Shown: piece after piece, positions 9,608 through 17,901 of the stretch
How positions within the stretch are numbered: position 1 is the stretch's first letter
How the letters are laid out: the number at the start of each line of letters is the position of its first letter
Source: Caballeronia udeis
GTDB taxonomy: Bacteria > Pseudomonadota > Gammaproteobacteria > Burkholderiales > Burkholderiaceae
NCBI RefSeq assembly: GCF_001544555.2
Contig: NZ_FCOK02000010.1
Coordinates: forward strand, 1 to 64,000
DNA: 64,000 bases
Reading direction: 5' to 3'
Translations under genes and position numbers: made by a program
The notes under the pieces: generated by a model
Databases searched by the model: none
Seen by the model: only the letters and a program-made list of their open reading frames with translations
What the model was told of the DNA's origin: nothing

Positions 9608-9741
9608 GAGCAATCCTTCGTTATAGCTGTCGGGTTCGGCAGTCACCCATTTCGTTACCAGGACTCGGGACGCTTCATGCGGTCATGCCGCATGGGCTTA
9701 CGCAAAGACACAAAGCGCCCTTCGAGTAGACCTGCCATCGT

Positions 9742-9759
9742 GAACCGCGGTCGCGGTTC
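9742..9759. repeat. Short perfect inverted repeat between atoE-like gene and SDR
   Basis: GAACCGCG-GT-CGCGGTTC forms perfect 8-base arms. It sits between the end of the AtoE-type transporter gene and the SDR start. There is no T-run on either strand after it, so it may be an operator or a weak attenuating hairpin and not a classical terminator. A second hairpin, CATGCGG-tcatg-CCGCATG, lies at 9677-9695. Confidence 0.45.
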
Positions 9760-9770
9760 CAAAAGAAAAT

Positions 9771-9837
9771 GATGTCGCTGAGTCGCCAGATATTCAACGG
9801 GAAAACCCGAATAGATTCAGCAGAATTGAAGATCAAT
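9771..9837. promoter_or_regulatory. Repeated upstream element, copy A (upstream of SDR)
   Basis: This ~67-base segment is nearly duplicated at 14149-14215 upstream of yqhD. Shared blocks include GATGTCG, GTCGCCA, TATTCAACGG, GAATAGATTCAGCAGAA and ATCAAT/AACAAT. The block around GAATAGATTC is an inverted repeat. Both copies stand upstream of a minus-strand oxidoreductase gene, in the same orientation, which suggests a common regulator site. Which regulator uses it cannot be seen; the LysR gene at 11562 lies between the copies. Confidence 0.6.
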
Positions 9838-9853
9838 CGCAATCTCTCGTGGG

Positions 9854-11254
9854 TCATGGGATCAGCCAGAGCGCCGCCGCGTAGATGACAAGCGACACGA
9901 CGAATGTAATCGCCGTATAGCCCATGACGCGTTGAATCCGAATGCCCGCGATCGCAACGACGGGGACCGCCCAGAACGGCTGCAGCATGTTCGAGACATT
10001 TTCCGCCATCGCGACACCCATCGCCGTGCGCGGAACCGATGCGTGCAGGCTGAGCGCAGCGGGCAGGACGAACGGTCCCTGCACTGCCCAGTGCCCGCCG
10101 GCGCTCGGAATGAGCAGCGTGATAATCAGGGAGCTTAAAAAGCTCAATACCGGCAGCGTCACCGGTGTCGCGATCGCCACGAAGGTCTTCGCGATCATCG
10201 ATGCGAGCCCCGTGCCGGTCATGATCCCCATGATGCCGCCGTAGACCGGGTATTGCAGCAGCATCGAACCGGTTTGCCTGGCAGCGCGGCGGATTGCGTC
10301 GGCGTAGGCGATCGGGGTGCGTTGCAATGCGAGGCCCGCGAGCAGGAAGATGAGGATCGTCGTGTTGATGTCGAGTTCGAAGCCCGTGGCGTGCCAGGTG
10401 ATCGCGAGATAGCCAACGCCCAGAGCAAGCATGAACCACGTGCCGAGTGGCGATTTTTCAGCGCGTGCCGCGAACGAAGACGTCCCCGCAGCGCGCGCAT
10501 GGGGGTCCGCCTCGCTCCCGGCACCTGACGAATCGCCGGTCTGCGCATCGTTGAACGCAACAACGTGTTCCGGTTTCGGGTGCATCCAGATGAAAATGGC
10601 GGTCATGACGACAACCACGAGCACCGTCGGTATGAAGACAAATGGCGCGAAAACCGTCGCGCTCAAGGGAACCACTTGCCCCGTGGCCTTTTCCACGAGA
10701 TTCAAGGCGTTCCCGTGAGAAGCCTGAGACAACGCAATCGAGCTCGATAGCCCGCTATTGCATACCGACCACGCAGAGTAGCTACCCGCGACGAGCCACG
10801 CAAAGTCCACCTTCACGCGCCGCGCGATCTCGCGCGACAACAGTGCGCCGACGATCAGGCCAAGCCCCCAGTTAAACCACGCCGCAACCGCTACGATCGG
10901 AAACACGACAAGCGCGGCGCGAGCCGGTGTCTGCACGCGTGCCGCCATGGCGCGCAAGCCTCGCTGGACGACAGGCGCATCGGCGATTGCGTATCCGGTT
11001 GCAAGGATCAAGATCATCTGCAAGGCAAAGCCGAGGATGTTGAAAGTGCCCGCATACCAGGACCTGAGCACGGCCGGCAACGAGCCATGCGGCGCGAAGG
11101 CCACGGCAAGCAGACTGACAACAACCGTCAAACCTATTGAAAGGACGAACGGGTCCGGCATGACCTGCTCGAAAACATAGACAAGACCCGCTACGACGCC
11201 TCTTTGGCGGGTGCCGGGATTCATATGATCTGAACCGGTGTGTCTATTGTCCAT
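9854..11254 (-). CDS. Short-chain fatty acid transporter, AtoE family
   Basis: This 466-residue, very hydrophobic protein has about eleven to twelve membrane segments and belongs to the AtoE/TIGR00366 family, thought to carry short-chain fatty acids such as acetoacetate or butyrate across the inner membrane. Recognisable stretches are the N-terminal FEQVMPDPFVLSIGLT, NWGLGLIVGALLSREIARR, and near the end LIPSAGGHWAVQGPFVLPA with MAENVSNMLQPFWAVP. The start may be the ATG at 11254 or the one at 11224 (MNPGTRQ); neither has a strong ribosome site. A hydrophilic loop at about 235-270 is Ala/Ser-rich. It is divergent from a LysR gene, which may regulate it. Confidence 0.85.
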   Translation of the reverse strand: MDNRHTGSDHMNPGTRQRGVVAGLVYVFEQVMPDPFVLSIGLTVVVSLLAVAFAPHGSLPAVLRSWYAGTFNILGFALQMILILATGYAIADAPVVQRGLRAMAARVQTPARAALVVFPIVAVAAWFNWGLGLIVGALLSREIARRVKVDFAWLVAGSYSAWSVCNSGLSSSIALSQASHGNALNLVEKATGQVVPLSATVFAPFVFIPTVLVVVVMTAIFIWMHPKPEHVVAFNDAQTGDSSGAGSEADPHARAAGTSSFAARAEKSPLGTWFMLALGVGYLAITWHATGFELDINTTILIFLLAGLALQRTPIAYADAIRRAARQTGSMLLQYPVYGGIMGIMTGTGLASMIAKTFVAIATPVTLPVLSFLSSLIITLLIPSAGGHWAVQGPFVLPAALSLHASVPRTAMGVAMAENVSNMLQPFWAVPVVAIAGIRIQRVMGYTAITFVVSLVIYAAALWLIP

Positions 11255-11561
11255 TTATCTGGTCTCTGATTTTCTGGATCTCGTGCCATCGCCCCCGTCT
11301 GGACGCCTCGCTCAGCGTGGTCGGACAAGGGGTGATAAGTGTGGAACACGTGCTCGCGGAGTTTCGTACTCGCAGCGTCGAACCATACTTGATTTCGGAT
11401 CTGCCTGCAGTGCCGGTGCGCTGCGCGGTTTCGCCATCCAGGCGGGCGCATCCGCAAGACGCATTGCTCGCAACTCCGCTCGACTGAGGTTGTCAGCGAA
11501 CTGAAAATGGAATTGTTATAGTCGGACTGCCGCACGAACTCGGCTTATCCGGGACAAGTAA
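11255..11561. other. Divergent promoter region between atoE-like and LysR genes
   Basis: About 300 bases separate two divergently read genes and should hold both promoters and the LysR binding site. I could not pick out an unambiguous T-N11-A inverted repeat or sigma-70 boxes, and see no gene here. Confidence 0.4.
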
Positions 11562-12488
11562 ATGGATCTAAAGCAACTTGAGTGTTTCATTGCCGTGGCC
11601 GAAGAACGCCACTTCACGCGGGCAGCACGGCGGCTGAACGTCGTGCAGTCCGGTCTTTCACAAACAATACGGATGCTTGAAGACGAGCTCGGGGGTCCGT
11701 TGCTCATTCGCAGCACGCGCCGGGTCGATCTGACACCCGCGGGAAAAGTTCTCTTGAAGGAAGCAGCGCACGTATTGACCGCGGCCCGCGAAGCACGCCT
11801 GGCCGTCACGCAAGTGCACGGCCTCGCCCGTGGACAGTTGCGCATCGGTTCGATTCAGAGCCTGGCGCCGTTCGTTGACCTACCGGCCTCGCTAGGGCTA
11901 TTTCGCAACCGGTTTCCCGGCATCGATGTCCAGTTACTGCTCGATGGCGCAACCCCCTTGCTCGACGAAGTGAACGAGGGCAGGCTCGATCTCGTTTTCA
12001 CTCAACCCGGAGAAGCCGGTGCCGGGATGGTGTCACGAATGCTGGCCTGCGAGGATATCGTAGTGGTCTGTTCGCCCATGCATCCATTGGCCGATGGGCC
12101 CGCGACCAACATGCTCGGACTATTAGACGAAACATTTGTCGATCTCAAGCCCGACTGGGGCATGAGGCGTCTGCTGGACCGCGGCTTTGCTGCCCTTTCA
12201 GCCACCCGCACGACCGCCTTCGAAGTGAACGATGTCTCCACGCTGCTGGATCTCGTCGCTCAAGGGCTTGGCATCGCGATGGTGCCCGAGTCCATCGCGC
12301 GTGCCCGTGCAAGGGATGTTCGGGCAAGCCCGATCGCAGTGTCGAAACTGTCCGACAGTGCAGCGCCTTGCTGGGAGCTGATCGTCGCGTTCAAGGGACA
12401 CAATGGACAACCATCCGACCGGATCACCCGGGCCTTTCTCGATCTGCTGGTTTCAAAGAGCGGCGTCCCGGTGCAGTATCAGGCTTGA
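11562..12488 (+). CDS. LysR-type transcriptional regulator
   Basis: The 308-residue product starts with the LysR helix-turn-helix (MDLKQLECFIAVAEERHF, then TRAARRLNVVQSGLSQTIRMLE, residues about 1-60) and continues with the type 2 periplasmic-binding-protein-like effector domain (about 90-295). It is divergent from the AtoE-type transporter gene and convergent with the cupin gene, so the transporter is its likeliest target, following the usual rule for LysR genes. The effector is unknown. Confidence 0.9.
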   Translation: MDLKQLECFIAVAEERHFTRAARRLNVVQSGLSQTIRMLEDELGGPLLIRSTRRVDLTPAGKVLLKEAAHVLTAAREARLAVTQVHGLARGQLRIGSIQSLAPFVDLPASLGLFRNRFPGIDVQLLLDGATPLLDEVNEGRLDLVFTQPGEAGAGMVSRMLACEDIVVVCSPMHPLADGPATNMLGLLDETFVDLKPDWGMRRLLDRGFAALSATRTTAFEVNDVSTLLDLVAQGLGIAMVPESIARARARDVRASPIAVSKLSDSAAPCWELIVAFKGHNGQPSDRITRAFLDLLVSKSGVPVQYQA

Positions 12489-12493
12489 CGGTC

Positions 12494-12904
12494 TTATTGA
12501 TTGAGGTCGTCCAGGTGGGTAACAAAAGGACGGATCTTTGCGTCCTCGGGATTGACGTACACCACGTCGGTCGGCACACGCCGGGGAGCGTCAACCGTAA
12601 AAAACACGGCGGGCGACTCCAGAATCTCGGTAATCGCGTGCACGGTGTTTCGCTCGAAAGTGACCAGTTGCCCGGCCGTCAGCACACGTGGATCCTCTTC
12701 TTCAATGGCAAATTTGACTTTACCGGTCAGGAGATAAAGATGCTCCTCGCACGTCTCATGGTAGTGGCGAGGTATGGGGTAATAAACACGAAAGATTCGC
12801 GAGCTTGCTGAAGCCTCGTCAGTAAGGTAAGTGTCGACGATTGTGCTGACAGCCTCGTCGGGAAACGTTTTAATGATTTCATTAATATCGAAAAAATTGA
12901 ACAC
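12494..12904 (-). CDS. Small cupin-domain protein
   Basis: The 136-residue protein contains a single cupin barrel: the first metal-binding motif is PRHYHETCEEHLYLLTGKV (two His, Glu and a later position), and the second motif includes FERNTVHAITEI with one His. A metal-dependent enzyme or a sensor is possible. It lies 42 bases after the yqhD-like gene on the same strand, so the two are probably co-transcribed; such cupins may protect against or act on the same aldehyde or oxidised substrate, but that is inference. Start ATG at 12904 follows a GAAAG-rich stretch. Confidence 0.78.
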   Translation of the reverse strand: MFNFFDINEIIKTFPDEAVSTIVDTYLTDEASASSRIFRVYYPIPRHYHETCEEHLYLLTGKVKFAIEEEDPRVLTAGQLVTFERNTVHAITEILESPAVFFTVDAPRRVPTDVVYVNPEDAKIRPFVTHLDDLNQ

Positions 12905-12946
12905 TTTCTAGTCCTTTACGTTGTTCTGCATGACAGCTGGTCTTCG

Positions 12947-14101
12947 TCACACGGACATTTGATAGACTTGGCGAGCCACTTCAGGTGTCACCCCGCAGTG
13001 TTCACCCAACGCCGTCATGCCGTGCTCTTCAAGCTTCGCGACGAGAGTGCCGATCGAAGCGCCGCCGATCTTGTAGTCGCGCAAGCGGGTGCCGACAGTC
13101 AGCCGCTCGAAGAACACGCGGGTTGCCGTGATTGCCCCCGTGATACGGTCCTCTTCGCTGCCTCGCGTAATATTCCAGACACGTTCGGCGTATTGCAGCA
13201 ACTTTGCACGCTTCTCCTCACGACGCACGCTCAGCATCGCCGGCAGCACGATGGCGAGCGTCTGAGCATGATCCAGTCCGTGCAGCGCAGTGATTTCATG
13301 GCCAAGCATATGCGTGGCCCAGTCCTGAGGCACGCCGGCGCCGATCAAACCGTTAAGCGCCATGGTGGCGGCCCACATCAGATTCGCGCGAACCTCGTAG
13401 TTGTGCGGTTCGTCGAGTGCTTGCGGGCCAACCTCTGTCAGCGTGACCAGAAGTCCTTCGGCAAAACGATCCTGCACGCTTGCGCCTACCGGATAGGTCA
13501 GATATTGCTCCACGATATGAACGAACGCGTCCACCACGCCGTTGGCGATTTGCCTTGGCGGCAGCGAATACGTCGTTGTGGGATCGAGCACCGAGAAGCG
13601 CGGATAAGTCGCTTCGCTGTTGAACGGAAGTTTGTCGCCGCGCGCGCGGTGACTGATGACGCTGCCGCTATTCATTTCGGAGCCGGTCGCGGGCAGCGTC
13701 AACACGCTTCCAAACGGCATTGCGTCACGCACCTCCGCCTGCTTTTCCAGAATGTCCCACGGTTCGCCGTCGAACTTCAGCGCAGCCGCAATAAACTTCG
13801 TACCGTCGATGACGGAACCTCCACCAACTGCCAGCAGAAAGTCGATGTTCTTCTCGCGCGCCATCGCGACTGCTTGCATCAAGGTTTCGTAGGTTGGATT
13901 CGGCTCGATCCCGCTGAACAGGAACCATGCACGCTCCCCCAGCGCAACTTGCACCTGGGCGAGCACACCATTGCTCTTGATGCTGCCGCCACCGGACGTA
14001 ATCAACACTCGGGCATCAGGCGGAATTTCTGCATTCAACGCGGCGATCTGTCCTTCGCCGAAGATGATCTTGGTTGGATTGCGGAAGGTAAAGTTTTGCA
14101 T
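12947..14101 (-). CDS. yqhD: Iron-containing alcohol dehydrogenase, YqhD-like NADPH-dependent aldehyde reductase
   Basis: The 384-residue product follows E. coli YqhD closely along its length: PTKIIFGEGQIAAL at the start, AVGGGSVIDGTKFIAAA for cofactor binding, TLPATGSEMNSGSVIS, NGVVDAFVHIVEQY with the metal-binding Asp and His, and GHEITALHGLDHAQTLAIVLP with two further His. The enzyme reduces short and reactive aldehydes to alcohols with NADPH and helps resist lipid-peroxidation products. ATG 14101 has AAGGA eight bases upstream; an in-frame start at 14164 would add 21 unconserved residues. The gene is divergent from an MFS carrier and carries copy B of the repeated element about 50 bases upstream. 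Confidence 0.92.
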   Translation of the reverse strand: MQNFTFRNPTKIIFGEGQIAALNAEIPPDARVLITSGGGSIKSNGVLAQVQVALGERAWFLFSGIEPNPTYETLMQAVAMAREKNIDFLLAVGGGSVIDGTKFIAAALKFDGEPWDILEKQAEVRDAMPFGSVLTLPATGSEMNSGSVISHRARGDKLPFNSEATYPRFSVLDPTTTYSLPPRQIANGVVDAFVHIVEQYLTYPVGASVQDRFAEGLLVTLTEVGPQALDEPHNYEVRANLMWAATMALNGLIGAGVPQDWATHMLGHEITALHGLDHAQTLAIVLPAMLSVRREEKRAKLLQYAERVWNITRGSEEDRITGAITATRVFFERLTVGTRLRDYKIGGASIGTLVAKLEEHGMTALGEHCGVTPEVARQVYQMSV

Positions 14102-14148
14102 GATGTCCTTTTGTTGAATGCGTGCGGGATCGGCCGCCAAGAGTTGAT

Positions 14149-14215
14149 GATGTCGTGTCGCCAACAGTTATTCAACGGCAGAACCTGAATAGATTCAGCA
14201 GAAGTAGAGAACAAT
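14149..14215. promoter_or_regulatory. Repeated upstream element, copy B (upstream of yqhD)
   Basis: This segment matches 9771-9837 with small indels. It contains CTGAAT-AG-ATTCAG, a 6-base-arm inverted repeat that is slightly degraded in copy A (CCGAAT). It begins 48 bases upstream of the yqhD ATG and lies in the 338-base divergent gap before the MFS gene. The rest of that gap (14216-14439) is AT-rich with TTCGAT repeats near 14288-14312 and must also hold the MFS promoter; no gene is visible there. Confidence 0.62.
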
Positions 14216-14439
14216 TACCGGCCGTGACTTTCGGCTGGTGCACTGCTTCGGGTGATCGGAAATTTCTATCGATCAAGCGCGTCACTTTCGATTATCTTCG
14301 ATCAAATTTGCGTCGCTATACTCGGTTTCAATTAGTCCGGAACCCTTGTTCGCGGCGCGGATGCCGTGTTCTTGCATAGCCAATGCGAAGCGCCTCGGGT
14401 GCGAAGCCGGTATTCAATCAGCGAACCAAGGAGAACGGC

Positions 14440-15741
14440 ATGAGCAGGGTAATCGCACCCGTCACAGAACACGCCCAGGCGAAGACCTCGGTTCGCTGGA
14501 AAATTTTCCTGATGCTGTTGCTGCTGGTCACGGTCAACTACATCGACCGTGCGTCCCTGTCGGTCGCCATGCCGATGATCGCAAGCGAGTTCACGCTCAC
14601 GCCGGTCATGCAGGGCCTCATCATGAGTTCGTTCTTCTGGTCGTACACGCTGATGCAGATTCCAGGCGGCATGGCCGTCGATCGCTTCAAGCCGCGGCTG
14701 GTGCTCGCGCTCTGCACCTTGCTGTGGGGCGCCTTCCAGGGCCTGGGCGCGTTGACGACCAATGCGGTGTCCTTGCTGCTCACGCGGCTCGGGCTCGGCG
14801 TGGCGGAAGCTCCCGTGGCCTCCGCGGGAGGCGCGCTCAACGCAATGTGGCTAACGCAGCACGAGCGGGTGCGCGGCGCGTCGCTGATGGACGGCGGCTC
14901 GCCTCTCGGCGCGGCGCTGGGATCGCTACTGATCGCCTGGCTGATCGTGGTCGCTCATTCGTGGCGCGCGGCGTTTGCCATTGCCGGCGTCGGCACTATC
15001 CTCTGCGGAATAGGCACCTGGTTCTACATCAGGAACCAGCCGCGAGAGCACGCGGGCGTCAACGACGCTGAAGCCGAACACATTGAACAGGCACGGCAGC
15101 ACGAATACGAAAAAGAAGCGAAGGAACTCTCGGGTAACACGATCGATTTCTTCAAATATCGTTCTGTAATACTGATGTTTATCGGCTTCATGTGCTGTAC
15201 GACGCTTTACTATGGCCTGCTGACATGGATGCCCACCTATCTGCACAAGGTGCAGGGTTTCGACATTCAGCAAATGGGCAGCGCCAGCTTCATCATCTTT
15301 TTATGCGGCTTTATCGGCGAACTCGTGGGCGGGTATATCGCCGACAAGTGGCTGGCGAGCGGTGCCGCGCCGAACCTCGTCATGCGCACGATCTTCGGCG
15401 TTGCCGGCGTGGTTGCCACGGTCGCGGTGTTTTCCGTGGCGCATGCGAAGAGCCCGGCGACCGTCGTGATCCTGTTGTCCATCACGCTCTTCTTCCTGCG
15501 CTGGGGCGGTCTTTACTGGTCGATCCCCGCGATGCTGGCTACGCGCCACAAGGTGGGCGCGCTCGGCGGCCTGCTCAATTTCGGCGGGAACATCGGCGGC
15601 ATGATGATCCCGATCGTGATCGGCGCGATCGTCCAATACACCGGCTCTTACTTTCTCGCGTTGATGTGTTTCGCCGCAATGGGCGTCGGGCTCCTGCTCT
15701 GTTCGGTCGGAATCGACTTTGAAACAAAGATTCCGGTCTAA
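14440..15741 (+). CDS. MFS transporter, anion:cation symporter (ACS) family
   Basis: The 433-residue protein has twelve predicted membrane segments and the ACS/phthalate-permease signature NYIDRASLSVAMPMI after the first helix. This family takes up sugar acids and other organic anions (glucarate, galactonate, tartrate, phthalate) with protons. ATG 14440 is preceded by AAGGAG seven bases upstream. A loop at about 205-245 is rich in Glu, His and Lys. It is followed after 46 bases by a D-glutamate cyclase-like gene on the same strand, which suggests that the substrate is an acidic compound handled by that enzyme. Confidence 0.88.
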   Translation: MSRVIAPVTEHAQAKTSVRWKIFLMLLLLVTVNYIDRASLSVAMPMIASEFTLTPVMQGLIMSSFFWSYTLMQIPGGMAVDRFKPRLVLALCTLLWGAFQGLGALTTNAVSLLLTRLGLGVAEAPVASAGGALNAMWLTQHERVRGASLMDGGSPLGAALGSLLIAWLIVVAHSWRAAFAIAGVGTILCGIGTWFYIRNQPREHAGVNDAEAEHIEQARQHEYEKEAKELSGNTIDFFKYRSVILMFIGFMCCTTLYYGLLTWMPTYLHKVQGFDIQQMGSASFIIFLCGFIGELVGGYIADKWLASGAAPNLVMRTIFGVAGVVATVAVFSVAHAKSPATVVILLSITLFFLRWGGLYWSIPAMLATRHKVGALGGLLNFGGNIGGMMIPIVIGAIVQYTGSYFLALMCFAAMGVGLLLCSVGIDFETKIPV

Positions 15742-15787
15742 GCGGTCCGCGCGCCTCACATGAATCAGGTTGCTCCGAGATAGGAAA

Positions 15788-16729
15788 ATGGGAATAGCAA
15801 AAGTCGAAGATATCATTGGCCAGACCGTGCGGCGCGATATCGGCCGCATGAAGCGATTCGTCGCAGGTCAGCTGGAAGCGGCGGCACGGTCCATCATGAG
15901 CACGCCGAATGCCCACGTCGGCATTGTGACGGGCTTTTTCATCCGCAACGCCGTGCCGCCCTCGCCGGAGACGGACGGTCTTGGCGGCATGGCACATATG
16001 GCCGCCGCGCTCGCGAACCTCGGCATACCCGTGACGGTCATTTCGGACGCGCCATGCAGCAAGGCGGTCTGGGCGGTCACGACGGAACTGCCGAAGGGCG
16101 TGGCGCTCGAGATCACCTCGCTGAGCGCGGCGTCGGTCAAGTCGCTGAGGGGCCGGCTGAGCGCCGGCGAGCGGCCGGTCACGCACCTGATCGCGATCGA
16201 GCGCGTGTCGCCCGCAAGCGACGGCAAGCCCCACCGCGAATACGGCGCGGACATGTCGGACGATACGGCGCCATTGCACCTGCTCTTCGACGACCCCGGC
16301 TGGGAACGCCCCTGGGTCACGATCGGCATCGGCGACGGCGGCAACGAGATCGGCATGGGCGTGCTGCCCGAGGAGATCGTTCGCGACGACATCCCCAATG
16401 GCCGCCTCATCAGTGCGGCCGTTCCCGCGGATTACCTGATCGTGTCGAGTGTGTCGAACTGGGGCGGCTGGGGACTGGTCTCCGCCATGGCAATGGTCGC
16501 GCCAAAGGAAGCGGCGGTGCAGCTTCTCGCCGACTTCACGCCGGACCGGGACCGGGCTTACCTCACTGCCGCCGTCGACGTTGGGCAAGCCGTTGACGAT
16601 AGCCGCATCGACCGCCCCGCGACACCCAAGATGAGTGTCGACCGGCTTTCGTGGGAAGAGCATGCGAAAGTACTGGGGAAACTCAGGGCGCACGTCGATG
16701 GATATCTCGCGGATCTGCAGCGCCCATGA
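15788..16729 (+). CDS. D-glutamate cyclase-like protein (DUF4392 family)
   Basis: The 313-residue protein belongs to the family of the catalytic C-terminal half of the vertebrate mitochondrial D-glutamate cyclase DGLUCY. The defining motif GIGDGGNEIGMG is present at about residues 180-191, with HVGIVTGFFI near residue 40 and VSNWGGWGLVSAMA near 222. D-glutamate cyclase converts D-glutamate to 5-oxo-D-proline. No second domain is present, unlike the animal protein. ATG 15788 follows TAGGAAA; a TTG at 15770 would add six residues. Being coupled to an ACS carrier, it may act on an imported anion; true substrate is unproven. Confidence 0.75.
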   Translation: MGIAKVEDIIGQTVRRDIGRMKRFVAGQLEAAARSIMSTPNAHVGIVTGFFIRNAVPPSPETDGLGGMAHMAAALANLGIPVTVISDAPCSKAVWAVTTELPKGVALEITSLSAASVKSLRGRLSAGERPVTHLIAIERVSPASDGKPHREYGADMSDDTAPLHLLFDDPGWERPWVTIGIGDGGNEIGMGVLPEEIVRDDIPNGRLISAAVPADYLIVSSVSNWGGWGLVSAMAMVAPKEAAVQLLADFTPDRDRAYLTAAVDVGQAVDDSRIDRPATPKMSVDRLSWEEHAKVLGKLRAHVDGYLADLQRP

Positions 16730-16877
16730 ATACGGCAGCTTTATTCATCTCCTGACTTTCGACAGACGCTATTTTCCGGATCACAAGCCGGCGCGAACGA
16801 CGATTGAAGCCACCCTGCACGGCAAGCTGGCCGGGATCGACGTAGTCGCCTACCTCGGCATGCCGCGAGGCCGAAAC

Positions 16878-17702
16878 CTAGAAACCGTACAGGTTCGCCG
16901 GGTTGTCGACCAGGATTCGATGTCTTGTCGAATCATCAGGAATCCATATTGTCAGATCTTCCAGAAGACGTGTGGCGTCCGGCTTGTTGTCAGCGCTTTG
17001 GGTCGGATGAGGCCAGTCCGACCCCCATATCACCCTATCCGGCGCAAGCTTCGCCAGGCTTCGCGCGACCACGCCGGCATCGGCGTAGTCGGGCGCTCCG
17101 GTTCTCGACACCAGGTAGGGTCCGCTCAGCTTGACCCAGGTCCGGCCATGAGCCATCAAGTCTTCTATTACCCGAAACGCGGGATGCACCACGCCGGCCG
17201 GTTGCGGGATCTGCCCCATATGGTCGATCACGAGAGTGGACGACAGGCTCGCGAGTAACTGCCTGTGCTCCATTATCTGAGCGGCGCTGGCGTTGACCTG
17301 GATATGCCAGCCCAACGGGTCGATCCGCTTCGCTAGCGGTTCGATCATCGCTACCGTCAGTCCGACGAGGAACTCGAGATTGAAGCGCAGTCCTCGCACG
17401 CCCGCGTCGTGAAGAATGCGCAGTTCGCTATCGGTCACCGTGTCGGCGACGGCTGCGATGCCACGAGCGTCAGCCCCGAACTGCGACAGCGCGTCGAGCA
17501 GGCAGCGATTGTCGGTCCCGTACGTGGACGGTTGCACCACGACATGTCGCCCGATACCCAGCCTTTGCCGCAGCGCACGATAATCGGCCACCGTTGCGTC
17601 GGCGGGTCGCAATTGCGCAGCCGGGTCGATCGGATACCGCGAGTCGTAGATATGGTGGTGACTGTCCGTCATCTTCCCGCTACCGTTGTCAGCTCGCGCC
17701 AT
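16878..17702 (-). CDS. Amidohydrolase-family TIM-barrel hydrolase (PDC lactonase-like)
   Basis: The 274-residue product opens its barrel with DSHHHIYD, the paired histidines that bind metal in the amidohydrolase 2 group, and ends with WGSDWPHP, carrying the conserved Asp of the last strand. The size and motifs resemble 2-pyrone-4,6-dicarboxylate lactonase and related lactonases that open ring lactones. Starts at 17702 or 17672 (MTDSHHH) are both possible. It converges with the cyclase-like gene and is divergent, across 199 bases, from a LysR gene that may control it. Confidence 0.8.
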   Translation of the reverse strand: MARADNGSGKMTDSHHHIYDSRYPIDPAAQLRPADATVADYRALRQRLGIGRHVVVQPSTYGTDNRCLLDALSQFGADARGIAAVADTVTDSELRILHDAGVRGLRFNLEFLVGLTVAMIEPLAKRIDPLGWHIQVNASAAQIMEHRQLLASLSSTLVIDHMGQIPQPAGVVHPAFRVIEDLMAHGRTWVKLSGPYLVSRTGAPDYADAGVVARSLAKLAPDRVIWGSDWPHPTQSADNKPDATRLLEDLTIWIPDDSTRHRILVDNPANLYGF

Positions 17703-17901
17703 TTCCTTCTGCCGGAAAGATAAATTCAGTATTGCGTATTGAGACCAAGGACCGGGACCGGGAAACCGGCGCCTTACGCGGCAATTGCCGCGACGGACTA
17801 GTCAGTAAGAACCTAATGAAACGGGTAGATCGATTATACGAGGGCAAATTTGACAGGAGATAATCAATCCTGGCAGGGCTATCTGATTAAAACTCACGAT
17901 C

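Noticed and set aside
9677..9759. Two hairpins considered as a CRISPR-like or terminator array after the AtoE-type gene
   Set aside because: The two hairpins differ in sequence, are not regularly spaced and lack U-runs, so neither a CRISPR nor a classical terminator is supported.
12959..14188. A 409-codon plus-strand frame opposite yqhD
   Set aside because: Antisense to a gene that matches YqhD throughout; no recognisable domain.
15575..16693. A 372-codon minus-strand frame opposite the D-glutamate cyclase-like gene
   Set aside because: Shadow frame; the plus-strand gene has the family motif GIGDGGNEIGMG and a good start.
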